The notes beneath the pieces are model-generated. The model was given only the letters and a program-made list of their open reading frames with translations, searched no databases and had not been told where the DNA came from. From Pseudomonas maioricensis (GTDB lineage Bacteria; Pseudomonadota; Gammaproteobacteria; Pseudomonadales; Pseudomonadaceae): DNA of 64,000 nt. Every line of letters begins with the position of its first letter. The stretch's first letter is position 1. Positions 7,719 through 15,842 of the stretch are shown one piece after another. The stretch lies in assembly GCF_022790535.1 (NCBI RefSeq), contig NZ_LOHG01000001.1, forward strand, positions 499,067 through 563,066, given 5' to 3'. The translations under genes and the position numbers were made by a program.

Positions 7719-9255
7719 GCAACCTCCAGTGGCGATCAGCGATACGTTGCAGGCATAAGCGCAGTTCGCCCTCCAGTGCACGGTCTTCAATCACGGGTGG
7801 GAAATCCACGGCCAGTTGCTCGTGCATGGCAGCCAGTGCTGGCGGCAGAGGGCGCGCATCGGCGGCTTTACTGCGCAGCCAGACACCCTGATTGGCGGCG
7901 ATCAGCGTGGCGGCGGCAACCTGTTCGGTCAGCTCCAAAACGCGAATGGCGTCGCGGGCAGCGATGGTGCCCATGCTGACTTTGTCCTGGTTATGGCATT
8001 CGGTAGAGCGAGAAAACACGCTGGCTGGCATGGTGTTTTTCAGGGCTTCGGCGGTCCATGCGCTGGTACCGATCTGCACAGCCTTGAAGCCATGGTTGAT
8101 CATCGCCCGGTCTGCTGGTGCGCCAGACAGATTGCTCGGCAAACCGTGGTTGTAACGTTCATCGACGAGGAGCGCGAGCTGGCGATCCAGCAGGTCGGCG
8201 ACGTTGGCAACGAGGTTTTTCAGGCTGTCCATGGCGAAGGCGATATGCCCGCCATAGAAGTGGCCGCCGTGCAGTACGCGTTCGGCTTCGGCGTCAATAA
8301 TCGGGTTGTCGTTGGCGCTGTTCAGTTCGATTTCGATGAACGAACGCAGCCAGTTCAGGCTGTCAGCCAGCACGCCCAACACGTGAGGGGCGCAGCGCAA
8401 CGAGTAGCGATCCTGCAAACGGTGCAGCGGTGCAGTGGGGGCGTCGATGGCCAGGTCTTTGCGCAACCACGCTGCTACCTGCATCTGGCCCGGATGCGGT
8501 TTGGCGGCAAACAGTCGTTCGTCGAAGTGCTCCGGGTTGCCTTGCAGCGCAACTACGTTCATCGCGGTGATGCGCGTCGCCAGTTGCAGCAGGTAATCAG
8601 CGCGAGCGAAGGCCAGGCACGCCAGGCCAGTCATCACTGCGGTACCGTTCATCAGCGCCAGGGCTTCCTTGGGGCGCAGTACCAGCGGGTCCCAACCCAG
8701 TTCGCGATGCACATCGCTGGACAGACGGCGTTCGCCGCGGAACATCACTTCGCGCTCGCCGGACAAGGTCGCTGCGACGTAGGACAGCGGCGTAAGATCG
8801 CCACTGGCGCCCACCGAGCCTTCTTCAGGGATCAGCGGCAATACGTCTTGATCAAGAAACGCCTGCAGCCGCTCCAGCAGTTCAATACGCACCCCGGAAA
8901 CGCCGTGGCACAGCGACTGCAGGCGCGCAGCCAATACTGCGCGCGTGGCTTGGGCGTCGAGCAGTTTGCCGAGTCCGCAACCGTGGAAGGTGTAGAGGTG
9001 ACGCGGTAAGGCTTCCACATGCTGCAGCGGCACAGCCACCACGCAGGAATCACCGTAGCCGGTTGTCACTCCGTAGATCACGCCTTCCTTGTCCAGCAAC
9101 GAGTCTAGGAACTGCGCGCCTTTGGCGATGCGTTGACGGTAGGCGCTGTCGTTTTGCAGGGCCGTAGGCACTTGGCGGTTGGCCAGGGCCAGTACGTCTT
9201 CGATCTGCAATGCGCGCTCGCCGAAGGTAACCGGCTCAGGAACTTGATTCGTCAT
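7708..9255 (-). CDS. aromatic amino acid / histidine ammonia-lyase (MIO enzyme)
   Basis: A 515-residue member of the HAL/PAL/TAL family, which eliminate ammonia from an aromatic amino acid using the self-made MIO group. Visible are the catalytic Tyr in YGVTTGYGD (residue 61), the MIO triad Ala150-Ser151-Gly152 in GSVGASGDLTPL, and downstream family blocks (NSANDNPIID, RSTECHNQDKVSMG). The substrate-selecting stretch reads YTFHGCG (88-94). I judge it likely to supply a cinnamate-type starter (coumarate from tyrosine, as in flexirubin clusters) for the AMP-ligase gene of the same operon, rather than histidine catabolism, because no hut genes are near. ATG 9255 has GGAAG 5 bases upstream and overlaps the previous gene by 20 bases. 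Confidence 0.9.
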   Translation of the reverse strand: MTNQVPEPVTFGERALQIEDVLALANRQVPTALQNDSAYRQRIAKGAQFLDSLLDKEGVIYGVTTGYGDSCVVAVPLQHVEALPRHLYTFHGCGLGKLLDAQATRAVLAARLQSLCHGVSGVRIELLERLQAFLDQDVLPLIPEEGSVGASGDLTPLSYVAATLSGEREVMFRGERRLSSDVHRELGWDPLVLRPKEALALMNGTAVMTGLACLAFARADYLLQLATRITAMNVVALQGNPEHFDERLFAAKPHPGQMQVAAWLRKDLAIDAPTAPLHRLQDRYSLRCAPHVLGVLADSLNWLRSFIEIELNSANDNPIIDAEAERVLHGGHFYGGHIAFAMDSLKNLVANVADLLDRQLALLVDERYNHGLPSNLSGAPADRAMINHGFKAVQIGTSAWTAEALKNTMPASVFSRSTECHNQDKVSMGTIAARDAIRVLELTEQVAAATLIAANQGVWLRSKAADARPLPPALAAMHEQLAVDFPPVIEDRALEGELRLCLQRIADRHWRLHAQ

Positions 9256-10168
9256 CGGACTTCCAGAAAGGGTAGAAATTGAACCACTGTTGCGGAGCTT
9301 GCAGGCAGTAGTGGCCGAGGCGGTCGGCATAACGCTGGGCGTGTTCTGCAATCACTTGCTGCCGGTCACTGCGCCGCCATTCGATGGCGTCGGCAAACGG
9401 CTCCAGCGTCACTTGATAACCGCTGGGACGCTTGAGACAGAAAATCAGGTTGATGGGGCATTTCAACAGCCCGGCCAGCAGCCAGGGACCTTGCGGGAAA
9501 GCAGCCTTGGCACCTAGAAAGTCGACCCGCGCATTGCGTCCGCCGTGCAGCGCCACGCGGTCACCGGCGATGGCCAGCCATTCCCCGTCATCCAGGCGCT
9601 GGCTCAGTTGCAGCATCACCGAAGGGTCCAGTTCGCTGACTTGAATCAGGCGCAGATTGGTCGCACCTGCCTCGCCCAGCAGCCGGTTAAAGCGCTCGGC
9701 GTGTTTGGTATGGACCAGCACGTTCATGGTGACTTTTTCGCCCAGCTCGGCGAGTGCACGGCACACTTCGAGATTGCCCAGATGCGCACCCACCAGCATC
9801 TGACCGCGCTCACCACGTAGCTGAGTGCGCAGCAACGCGGGGTCAACGATTTCGATCTGTTCCAGGCGCAGCTTGCCATTCCAGACGTCGAGCTTGTCCA
9901 GCAGCGAGTCGGCAAACGCCATGAACTGGCCGAACACGCTTTTATGCGTTGGCATCAGCTCTGGCCGGTTGCTCCATTGGGCTAGTCGCTGCTGATATTC
10001 CCAGGCGCTTTTGCGCGCCTGGCGACCGAACAGAAAAAAGTACAGCACGATGCCGTGCAGCACCGGGCTCAGCACCCGACGACCCAGATGACGTACACCC
10101 CAGGCGGTGAGTTTCATCAGCAGGAAACTGCCGCGCTCTTCGTGCCTGGCCCAGTGCTTATCGCTCAT
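9236..10168 (-). CDS. LpxL/HtrB-like lipid acyltransferase
   Basis: A 310-residue membrane-associated acyltransferase of the lipid A biosynthesis (LpxL/LpxM) fold. A hydrophobic helix near residues 38-50 (VLHGIVLYFFLFG) is followed by the catalytic HX4D-like block in MLVGAHLGNLEVCRALAE, then WLAIAGDRVALHGGRNARVDFLGAKAAFP, and the C-terminus QQWFNFYPFW, all characteristic. It probably attaches the polyene or a fatty acid to a lipid/sugar acceptor made by the neighbouring glycosyltransferase. A REP palindrome separates it from the glycosyltransferase gene. The 3' end overlaps the ammonia-lyase start. Confidence 0.87.
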   Translation of the reverse strand: MSDKHWARHEERGSFLLMKLTAWGVRHLGRRVLSPVLHGIVLYFFLFGRQARKSAWEYQQRLAQWSNRPELMPTHKSVFGQFMAFADSLLDKLDVWNGKLRLEQIEIVDPALLRTQLRGERGQMLVGAHLGNLEVCRALAELGEKVTMNVLVHTKHAERFNRLLGEAGATNLRLIQVSELDPSVMLQLSQRLDDGEWLAIAGDRVALHGGRNARVDFLGAKAAFPQGPWLLAGLLKCPINLIFCLKRPSGYQVTLEPFADAIEWRRSDRQQVIAEHAQRYADRLGHYCLQAPQQWFNFYPFWKSDDESSS

Positions 10169-10180
10169 CGCTGCGTCCCC

Positions 10181-10254
10181 CTGTAGGAGCTGCCGAAGGC
10201 TGCGAAGCGTTCATTGCGATACACCGCTATCGCAGCCTTCGGCAGCTCCTACAG
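10181..10254. repeat. REPIN (CTGCCGAAGGCTGCGA type)
   Basis: Arms beginning CTGTAGGAGCTGCCGAAGGC and ending in its complement; between the LpxL-like and glycosyltransferase genes. Confidence 0.9.
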
Positions 10255-10332
10255 ATCCAGTGTTTGTCGCGAGACAGAGCGGGGCCATGGACGCCGGGGC
10301 AGCTCCTGCCGGATTTCTTGCAAACACACCGC

Positions 10333-11067
10333 TCATGGCAACCACCGCCGCCAGAGAATCAACGGGAAACGCCCCAGCATGCCGAAGAACAGCTTGGTGT
10401 GCATTTTCGAGATCAGTGCGTTGTCGTGGAACAGCCGGAAGTGCGACAGGCCGTCCTGCGGGTAATGCACCTTGGTCGGCAGCCACACCATCGGCTGATT
10501 GAGCCACGAAAGGCGGACGAGGATTTCCGAGTCGAAGTCCATGCGTTTACCCACCTGCACGGTATTGATCAGATCCAGGACGGGCGTCAGCGGGTAAACC
10601 CGGAAGCCGCACATCGAATCCTTGATCTGCAGGGACAGACTGTTGACCCACACCCAGAAGTGCGTGAGGTAACGCGCATACAAACGGCCTTTAGGCACGC
10701 TTGCATCGTACTGCGGGTAACCACAGATCAGTGCGTTGGGCTGCTGGCGGGAGGCTTCGAGAAAAAGCGCCAGATCAGCCAGGTCGTGTTGGCCATCAGC
10801 ATCCACTTGCAGCGCATGGCTGAAGCCCAGGCGCTGGGCTTCGCGGAAACCCGCCATGACCGCGCCGCCCTTGCCCTGATTGACCGGCAGGGTGACGAGA
10901 TAAACCTGTTCGGTTTGCGCCAGTTCGCGCAGTACCGCGGCACAAGACGGACTGCTGGCGTCGTCCACCAGAATACACGGCAAACCAGCGGCGAGCACTG
11001 CATCAACTACTGCGGGCACCGCCAGTTCATGGTCGAACACCGGGATAATTGCGCAGGGGTTATGCAT
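10333..11067 (-). CDS. family 2 glycosyltransferase
   Basis: A 244-residue GT-A protein of the dolichol-phosphate-mannose-synthase-like type. It starts with the nucleotide-binding strand AIIPVFDHE, then ILVDDASSP, and carries the metal-binding LQVDADGQHD. The end of the protein is basic and hydrophobic (FFGMLGRFPLILWRRWLP), suggesting membrane contact. It would transfer a sugar to the polyene head or to its lipid carrier; in some related clusters a glycosyltransferase and an acyltransferase are fused, whereas here they are separate adjacent genes. REP palindromes flank it on both sides (10181-10254 and 11160-11250). Confidence 0.88.
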   Translation of the reverse strand: MHNPCAIIPVFDHELAVPAVVDAVLAAGLPCILVDDASSPSCAAVLRELAQTEQVYLVTLPVNQGKGGAVMAGFREAQRLGFSHALQVDADGQHDLADLALFLEASRQQPNALICGYPQYDASVPKGRLYARYLTHFWVWVNSLSLQIKDSMCGFRVYPLTPVLDLINTVQVGKRMDFDSEILVRLSWLNQPMVWLPTKVHYPQDGLSHFRLFHDNALISKMHTKLFFGMLGRFPLILWRRWLP

Positions 11068-11159
11068 GCGTAGTTACCTGTTCCCGGGTTGTCGAATGCG
11101 CTGGGGATTCTGTGGGAGCGCTCGGGTTTAAATCAAACTTATGACAGGGAATGAGTTTC

Positions 11160-11250
11160 CTGTAGGAGCTGACGAGCACCGCGAGGCTGCGATAAGGGTG
11201 TGTCAGGCAAGCCGCTATCGCAGCCTCGCGGTGCTCCTCAGCTCCTACAG
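11160..11250. repeat. REPIN, variant arm (GACGAGCACCGCGAGGCTGCGAT)
   Basis: Outer CTGTAGGAGCTG/CAGCTCCTACAG with a different inner arm GAGCACCGCGAGGCTGCGAT. Between the AMP-ligase and glycosyltransferase genes. Confidence 0.88.
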
Positions 11251-11309
11251 AGTTGATGTTTGTCGCGTGACAGTGCAGCGGCAGGAAAGCGTCCGTGGTC
11301 GCTTTTAAA

Positions 11310-13013
11310 TCAAACATCCGCCACCTCCAGCAATATCCGGCCGCTGGAACATGGCGCGTCGCTGTTGCGGAAGGCGAAGTACAGCTTGCCGCGTTCGGCG
11401 TCGAAGCGCAGGCTCAGGCTGATCTGGTCGCCAGGGCGAACCAGTTGCTGGAACTTGAGCACTTCCATGCCGGCAAACTTTGGCGGCAGATTAAGCAAAC
11501 GCTGACCCAGCGCCATTGCCCAGTTCACTTGAACCACGCCCGGCAGCACCGGCACTGTCGGGAAATGTCCGCTGAAGTAAGCCAGGTCCGGCGGTACGCC
11601 CAGTTGCAGATGCCACTCGCCATCAACGTTGCGCTGCTCAAGCACTTCCGGATCTTGTCCGCGAGGCGCCATCAACAGCGCCTGAATTTCAGCCTGAGGC
11701 AATTTGCCCTGTGCGTTCAGGGGTAACTGGCGCAGCATGCGCCAGCGGCGAGGCAGGGCGATGGCTTCGCAATGTCCGCTTAAATGCTGGCGCAGGGTTT
11801 GTGTCAGATGGCGCCGCCCTTGATTGCGGAAGGCGTGCAAACCGCTGGCGCTGAGCACCAACAGAGCCCCAAGCGAGGCACGATTTTCCTGGACCACGGC
11901 TAGGCGCGCTTCAGCGACCCATTCATGACTGATCAGCGCTTGTTCCAGCAGCGGCAGGGAAATGCGCTTTTCTTCAAGCTTGACGATACGATCCAGCCGC
12001 CCGAGCAATTCAAAGCGGCCATTGTCGGCCATGCGAACGGCGTCTGCAGTTTGTTCGATGTGGCCAGCAGGCATGTAGGTCGAACTGATGCGCAAGGCTC
12101 CCTCTGCATCCTGACCTAATTCAACACCGGCGAAGGCTTGCCACAGGCTCTCGCCCTGGCGCCACGCAATCCCACCTGTTTCCGAGCTGCCAAGGATTTC
12201 AGTTGGCCACTGGCCCAGACGCTGGTGAAGGCTGACGGCTGCCTCTGTTGGCAGTGCGCCACCGGAGGAGAACACCCGGCGAACTTTGCCCAGACCTGGC
12301 CAGTCGAGGTTGTCGCCCATGCGTTTGAGCAGCGCGGGGCTTGCAACCCACGCAAAGTGCGGGAATTCGCGGCTGGCGCGTTGCAGGTCTTCGGGGAACG
12401 GCAGTTGTTTGCGCACGAAGCAACGGCCCGCGCTCAAGGGCCACAGCACGCGGAACAGTAGACCGTAGATGTGTTGAGTCGCGACGCTGCCAATGATGCA
12501 TGCCGCGCCAAGGTCGGCGCCCCACAGTTGTTCCAGTGCGTCGATCTCGTTGGCCAGTTGGCGCAGGCGCTTTTCGATCAGCTTGGGTTCACCGCTTGAG
12601 CCGGATGTGCACAGGCTGAGGCGACACTCATCAAGGTCCAGCAGCGCAGGTTGCAGTGGCTCGGCATGCAACTCATGCAGTTTGCTGTCAGCGGGTTGGT
12701 CGGTCAGCCAGGCATCAACATGCCCAGACCAGCGTTCACGCGTCTGCGCCTGCAAGTCGGCGGGCAGCAGTACGCTGATACCGGCTCGCCAGGCCGCAAA
12801 CAGGGCAATCGCCAGTTCGCCTGCATCTTCAAGATGCACCGCCAGGCGCTTGATGCCTTTGGCCTGCAAGCCCGCTGCGACGCTCAACGCCTGCTCGCAG
12901 AATTGGGCATGGTTCAGCGTCGGGGCCTGCGTCAGCTCGCGGGCCAATCGCGGGTCTAGCAACACACGTTCGGGTTTTATCCAGTCAACAACCATCCGGT
13001 TCATGCATTCCAT
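11310..13013 (-). CDS. AMP-dependent acyl/aryl ligase fused to a hot-dog 3-hydroxyacyl-ACP dehydratase domain
   Basis: A 567-residue fusion. Residues ~1-450 form an acyl-adenylating enzyme: phosphate-binding loop [16 protein letters not shown], later [12 protein letters not shown], and the C-terminal catalytic lysine in [13 protein letters not shown]. Residues ~455-567 form a FabA/ApeI-like hot-dog domain, seen in [19 protein letters not shown] (the HFPxxPVLPGV motif) and [11 protein letters not shown]. The ligase would activate the aryl acid starter and load it on an ACP; the dehydratase would act in each elongation cycle. It starts at ATG 13013, 14 bases after AAGAGG; in-frame ATGs at 13004 and 12995 are alternatives. 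It begins one base after the previous stop. Confidence 0.88.
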   Translation of the reverse strand: MECMNRMVVDWIKPERVLLDPRLARELTQAPTLNHAQFCEQALSVAAGLQAKGIKRLAVHLEDAGELAIALFAAWRAGISVLLPADLQAQTRERWSGHVDAWLTDQPADSKLHELHAEPLQPALLDLDECRLSLCTSGSSGEPKLIEKRLRQLANEIDALEQLWGADLGAACIIGSVATQHIYGLLFRVLWPLSAGRCFVRKQLPFPEDLQRASREFPHFAWVASPALLKRMGDNLDWPGLGKVRRVFSSGGALPTEAAVSLHQRLGQWPTEILGSSETGGIAWRQGESLWQAFAGVELGQDAEGALRISSTYMPAGHIEQTADAVRMADNGRFELLGRLDRIVKLEEKRISLPLLEQALISHEWVAEARLAVVQENRASLGALLVLSASGLHAFRNQGRRHLTQTLRQHLSGHCEAIALPRRWRMLRQLPLNAQGKLPQAEIQALLMAPRGQDPEVLEQRNVDGEWHLQLGVPPDLAYFSGHFPTVPVLPGVVQVNWAMALGQRLLNLPPKFAGMEVLKFQQLVRPGDQISLSLRFDAERGKLYFAFRNSDAPCSSGRILLEVADV

Positions 13014-13014
13014 T

Positions 13015-13560
13015 TCATGCCGCGCCTCTTACTCGGCGGCGGACTAACCATTCGCCTGCAAACAGCAGACCCATCAATCCATATGAAACAAGCCCGGTGT
13101 ACAACGCCCACCAGGACAACGGAGCCCACAGCGTCAACCCCGCGGCTATAAGCCCGTTCGCCAGAAAAAAGCAGCACCACACGACCGTTACCTGACGTGT
13201 GTAGCGAATGGCCTTTTCGGGCAGATGCGGGTCGCTCAGGCGCGCCAGTCGCTCAACGATCGGCGGGCCATAGATCAGGCTCATGCCGAACAGACTCAGC
13301 ATTGAGGCGCTGATCAATACCGGGTACCAACGCAGCAACTCCGGGCTGCCCAGCAGCCCCAACAACAGGCAAAAGCCAATGGCGATCAGGGCGGTGATCA
13401 GTGTTGCGGGACGCTTGCCAGCGGTGAGCGCCCGTCCCAGCCACAAGACACCCAGCAGCAGCGCAAACTGCCAGGGTGCGAAATGCTCGGTGCCGTAGTA
13501 AACCGCGAACGGGTACAGCACGCCCGCCAGCAGAAGACCCAGGCCGATCAGCCGTTTCAT
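13015..13560 (-). CDS. COG4648-type small inner-membrane protein
   Basis: A 181-residue protein with five or six predicted membrane helices (for example LIGLGLLLAGVLYPFAVYY, FALLLGVLWLGRAL, ITALIAIGFCLLLGLL and WCCFFLANGLIAAGLTLWA) and a basic C-terminal tail RRRVRG. It belongs to the uncharacterised membrane protein group that accompanies ACPs and the AMP-ligase in aryl polyene clusters. Function is unknown. Its ATG overlaps the stop of the second ACP gene by 4 bases, and its TGA is followed directly by the ligase start. Confidence 0.82.
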   Translation of the reverse strand: MKRLIGLGLLLAGVLYPFAVYYGTEHFAPWQFALLLGVLWLGRALTAGKRPATLITALIAIGFCLLLGLLGSPELLRWYPVLISASMLSLFGMSLIYGPPIVERLARLSDPHLPEKAIRYTRQVTVVWCCFFLANGLIAAGLTLWAPLSWWALYTGLVSYGLMGLLFAGEWLVRRRVRGAA

Positions 13561-13811
13561 TCGGCGGTGTTGGCCAGACGGTAAACCGCCTCGACGACGT
13601 CATTGACGGTGCGTACTGCCTTGAACTCTTCAGCGGCGATTTTAGTGCCGGTCTTGCGTTTGATGTGGTCGATCAGGTCCACGGCGTCAATGCTGTCAAT
13701 TTCCAGATCCTGATAGAGATTGGCTTGCAGAGTGACTCGCTCAGGCTCAAGTTCGAACAGCTCGACCAGCGCATCGCGCAGGATTTCGAAGATGTCTTCA
13801 CGGGTTTGCAT
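13557..13811 (-). CDS. acyl carrier protein (second of pair)
   Basis: An 84-residue acidic ACP. The 4'-phosphopantetheine attachment serine lies in EIDSIDAVDLIDHI (about Ser39), the DSxxxV/L signature. It carries a shorter, ordinary N-terminus and is 9 bases downstream of the first ACP gene. In aryl polyene systems two ACPs divide the tasks of starter loading and chain extension; which does which cannot be told here. Confidence 0.9.
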   Translation of the reverse strand: MQTREDIFEILRDALVELFELEPERVTLQANLYQDLEIDSIDAVDLIDHIKRKTGTKIAAEEFKAVRTVNDVVEAVYRLANTAE

Positions 13812-13820
13812 GTCAAATCC

Positions 13821-14081
13821 TCAGGCCGCTTGTCGTGCGCTGACAAACGCCGCAAGGCTGTCCACGCTAGTGAAATGATCACGGGTGTCTTTGGCGTCCG
13901 CGTCGATCTTGATGCCGTAACGCTTCTGGATGGCCAGGCCCAGTTCCAGGGCGTCTACGGAGTCAAGACCCAGACCTTCACCGAAGAGGATCTGGTCATT
14001 GCCGATGTCATGGGTGCTGATGTCTTCGAGGCCCAGGGCGTCGATGATCAGCTGTTTAATGTCTTGATGTAGAACGCTCAT
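13821..14081 (-). CDS. acyl carrier protein (first of pair)
   Basis: An 86-residue ACP with the phosphopantetheine serine in GEGLGLDSVDALELG (about Ser39). The GLDSVDALEL core differs from that of the second ACP (EIDSIDAVDL), so the two are not recent duplicates. The ATG at 14081 is chosen although the frame is open further upstream, because the upstream stretch is the coding overlap with the acyltransferase gene and the ACP fold begins at MSVLHQDIKQL. It overlaps that gene by 26 bases. Confidence 0.9.
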   Translation of the reverse strand: MSVLHQDIKQLIIDALGLEDISTHDIGNDQILFGEGLGLDSVDALELGLAIQKRYGIKIDADAKDTRDHFTSVDSLAAFVSARQAA

Positions 14082-14868
14082 CTGAGGCGAGCTCCCTGAT
14101 GAAATAGTGATGCAGGTGATCGTTGAGCTTGCGCGACGCGACAGGCGCCGGGCCAAGCGCAGCAAAGGCGTGTGGATCTATATCGGCACCGACGCGCAAA
14201 CTGAAGTGCACACGACGCAAAGGGATGCGATACCAGGGTTCGGCCTTGGTCAGCGTCGTCGGGCTGACCTGAATGACGACCGGAGTGATCATTGAGGCAC
14301 CTCGTAGCGCAATTGCCGCTGCGCCGCGATGGAATTCTGGTGCGCAGCCGGGCTGAGTACGCGTGCCCTCCGGGAAAACGATCAGGGTCTGGCCGCTGCG
14401 CAATGCATCGGCGGCAGTGTCCAGCATCTCGGCGCTGCCATCGTTGCTGATGTAGCCGGTCGACCGCACTGGGCCGCATGTGAAAGGGTTTTCCCAGAGG
14501 CTGTGTTTGACCACGCAGTTGGCATCGCGCACAAGCCCGATCAGAAACACCACATCAATTAATGACGGGTGGTTGGCAATGATCATCTGGCCGGGGCGTC
14601 CCAGTCGTTCTGCGCCTTCTACTTCGTAAGTCAGCACGCCGCTGCGCGCCATGCGCTGAATAAACACCCAGAACAAACGGCTGATGGTTCTTCTGGCCTG
14701 CTGGCGTTTTTTCTCGGCATTGCCTGGCAGACAGCGCAGCAGGGGGAAATACAGCAATCGCAAACATAGCCCGCCCAACCCGAACAGGGCAAAACACATC
14801 GCAGTAGCGAGCAGGCGCCAGTAATAGGCGTCCTGGCGCTTTTTCAGTGGTTGCGTTGCCAGTTCCAT
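14056..14868 (-). CDS. 1-acyl-glycerol-3-phosphate acyltransferase-like (PlsC family)
   Basis: A 270-residue PlsC-fold acyltransferase. One membrane segment near the N-terminus (LLATAMCFALFGLGGLCLRL) precedes the catalytic HxxxxD in IIANHPSLIDVVF, and the acceptor-binding block FPEGTRTQPG. ATG 14868 (MELATQP) is chosen because GGAAGA lies upstream at good spacing; the longer frame to 14946 would run far into the preceding gene. It is the second acyltransferase type in this operon besides the LpxL-like one, suggesting two separate acylation steps on the lipid anchor. Confidence 0.88.
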   Translation of the reverse strand: MELATQPLKKRQDAYYWRLLATAMCFALFGLGGLCLRLLYFPLLRCLPGNAEKKRQQARRTISRLFWVFIQRMARSGVLTYEVEGAERLGRPGQMIIANHPSLIDVVFLIGLVRDANCVVKHSLWENPFTCGPVRSTGYISNDGSAEMLDTAADALRSGQTLIVFPEGTRTQPGCAPEFHRGAAAIALRGASMITPVVIQVSPTTLTKAEPWYRIPLRRVHFSLRVGADIDPHAFAALGPAPVASRKLNDHLHHYFIRELASDERSTSRH

Positions 14869-15566
14869 AACCGGTTCTTCCAAGGGTGTTGGCAGATGTT
14901 CTGTTGGGTGTTGAGTGCTCGCAGCAGATTCAAGGCATGGGGCCATTCGCTGCAGGGCACCGTTTTGTCGCTGCTGTCTTGCAAGGAAAGCTGCCAGTCC
15001 GTTCCCGGCGTCAGCAACAAGCCAACGGCATAAGGGAAGGGCACGTCATCTATCCAGTCTGAATAGGCGTGGGGCGGTTGTTCTTCAGTCACGATCAGCA
15101 ATACCGCAGGTGCACCTTCGGCGAGCAGTGCGGCCGCTTCGAACGCGCCGTGCTCAAGCCCGTCGCCAGCCGCAGCCAGGGCAGTCATTTCGCTGGTTTC
15201 GCCACGCATGATCGACCACAGGCCAATGACCGCGTTGTGCACGGACAGGCTGAACTGGGTGGGGGACAGCGGTTGGCTGGCCGCTACGTCGCGCAGAATT
15301 TCGAACGTGCGCGGTGTTTCACCATGGCGTGACACGAACACCAGGGGCAAACGCTCGTGGCCCTCAGCCAGTGGCCAGCCTACGGCGAATGCCATGCGTG
15401 CAAGGCGCCCCAGACGTCGACGCTGCATGGCGGGCAGGAACGACACGTCAGGAGCTTCATCGCTGCTCTGCAAAGGCGTGGGATGCTGGCTCCACTGCTG
15501 CCAGTCGTCGACCTGAGTCAAACCCGGTGCCCAGGCGCGCCATTGTGCGATGTTAAAGGTGATCAA
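14844..15566 (-). CDS. ketosynthase-like chain length factor (PF13723-type), first gene of the operon
   Basis: A 240-residue protein matching the N-terminal half of a ketosynthase. The fold is recognisable in LPLVFVSRHGETPRTFEIL, SPTQFSLSVHNAVIGLWSI and TALAAAGDGLEHGAFEAA, but no catalytic cysteine stands where active KAS enzymes have it, as in chain length factors that pair with a real KAS. It would set polyene chain length together with the KAS at the far end of the operon. The start codon is TTG (15564-15566) with GGGAAG upstream. It is the first gene; 276 bases separate it from the divergent parA-like gene. Confidence 0.85.
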   Translation of the reverse strand: MITFNIAQWRAWAPGLTQVDDWQQWSQHPTPLQSSDEAPDVSFLPAMQRRRLGRLARMAFAVGWPLAEGHERLPLVFVSRHGETPRTFEILRDVAASQPLSPTQFSLSVHNAVIGLWSIMRGETSEMTALAAAGDGLEHGAFEAAALLAEGAPAVLLIVTEEQPPHAYSDWIDDVPFPYAVGLLLTPGTDWQLSLQDSSDKTVPCSEWPHALNLLRALNTQQNICQHPWKNRLWNWQRNH

Positions 15567-15842
15567 TGGATTATCTTCCCGCCCCTGCGGGCTACTGCTT
15601 ACTGCGATATTGCTGGCAATTTGCCGGGATCGTGCGTATTTCCGGGCAAACGTCGGGCATTATCCCGATGAGGATGAGGAGTAGCAATTTGTAAAAATCA
15701 AATATGCAGAAATTTGCCACTTTTCCAGCCGGATTTTGTCTAGCGGCTGGCTGTAGCACTCGCCCTTGTCACGTGCATTGCATAGACTCCAGCCATCCAC
15801 TATTTCCCCTGTAGTCAATTCAGGGACCAAGGAGGTCAACTC

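Noticed and set aside
7816..9009. Open frame antisense to the ammonia-lyase gene
   Set aside because: Fully covered by the lyase gene with its MIO motif; no ribosome site or domain.
7708..9255. Annotation as HutH of histidine catabolism
   Set aside because: No other hut gene nearby, tight coupling to polyene genes, and the selectivity residues differ from the HAL Ser-His pair.
11060..11317. Small open frame over the REPIN between the glycosyltransferase and ligase genes
   Set aside because: Most of its residues are REP arm translation; no ribosome site.
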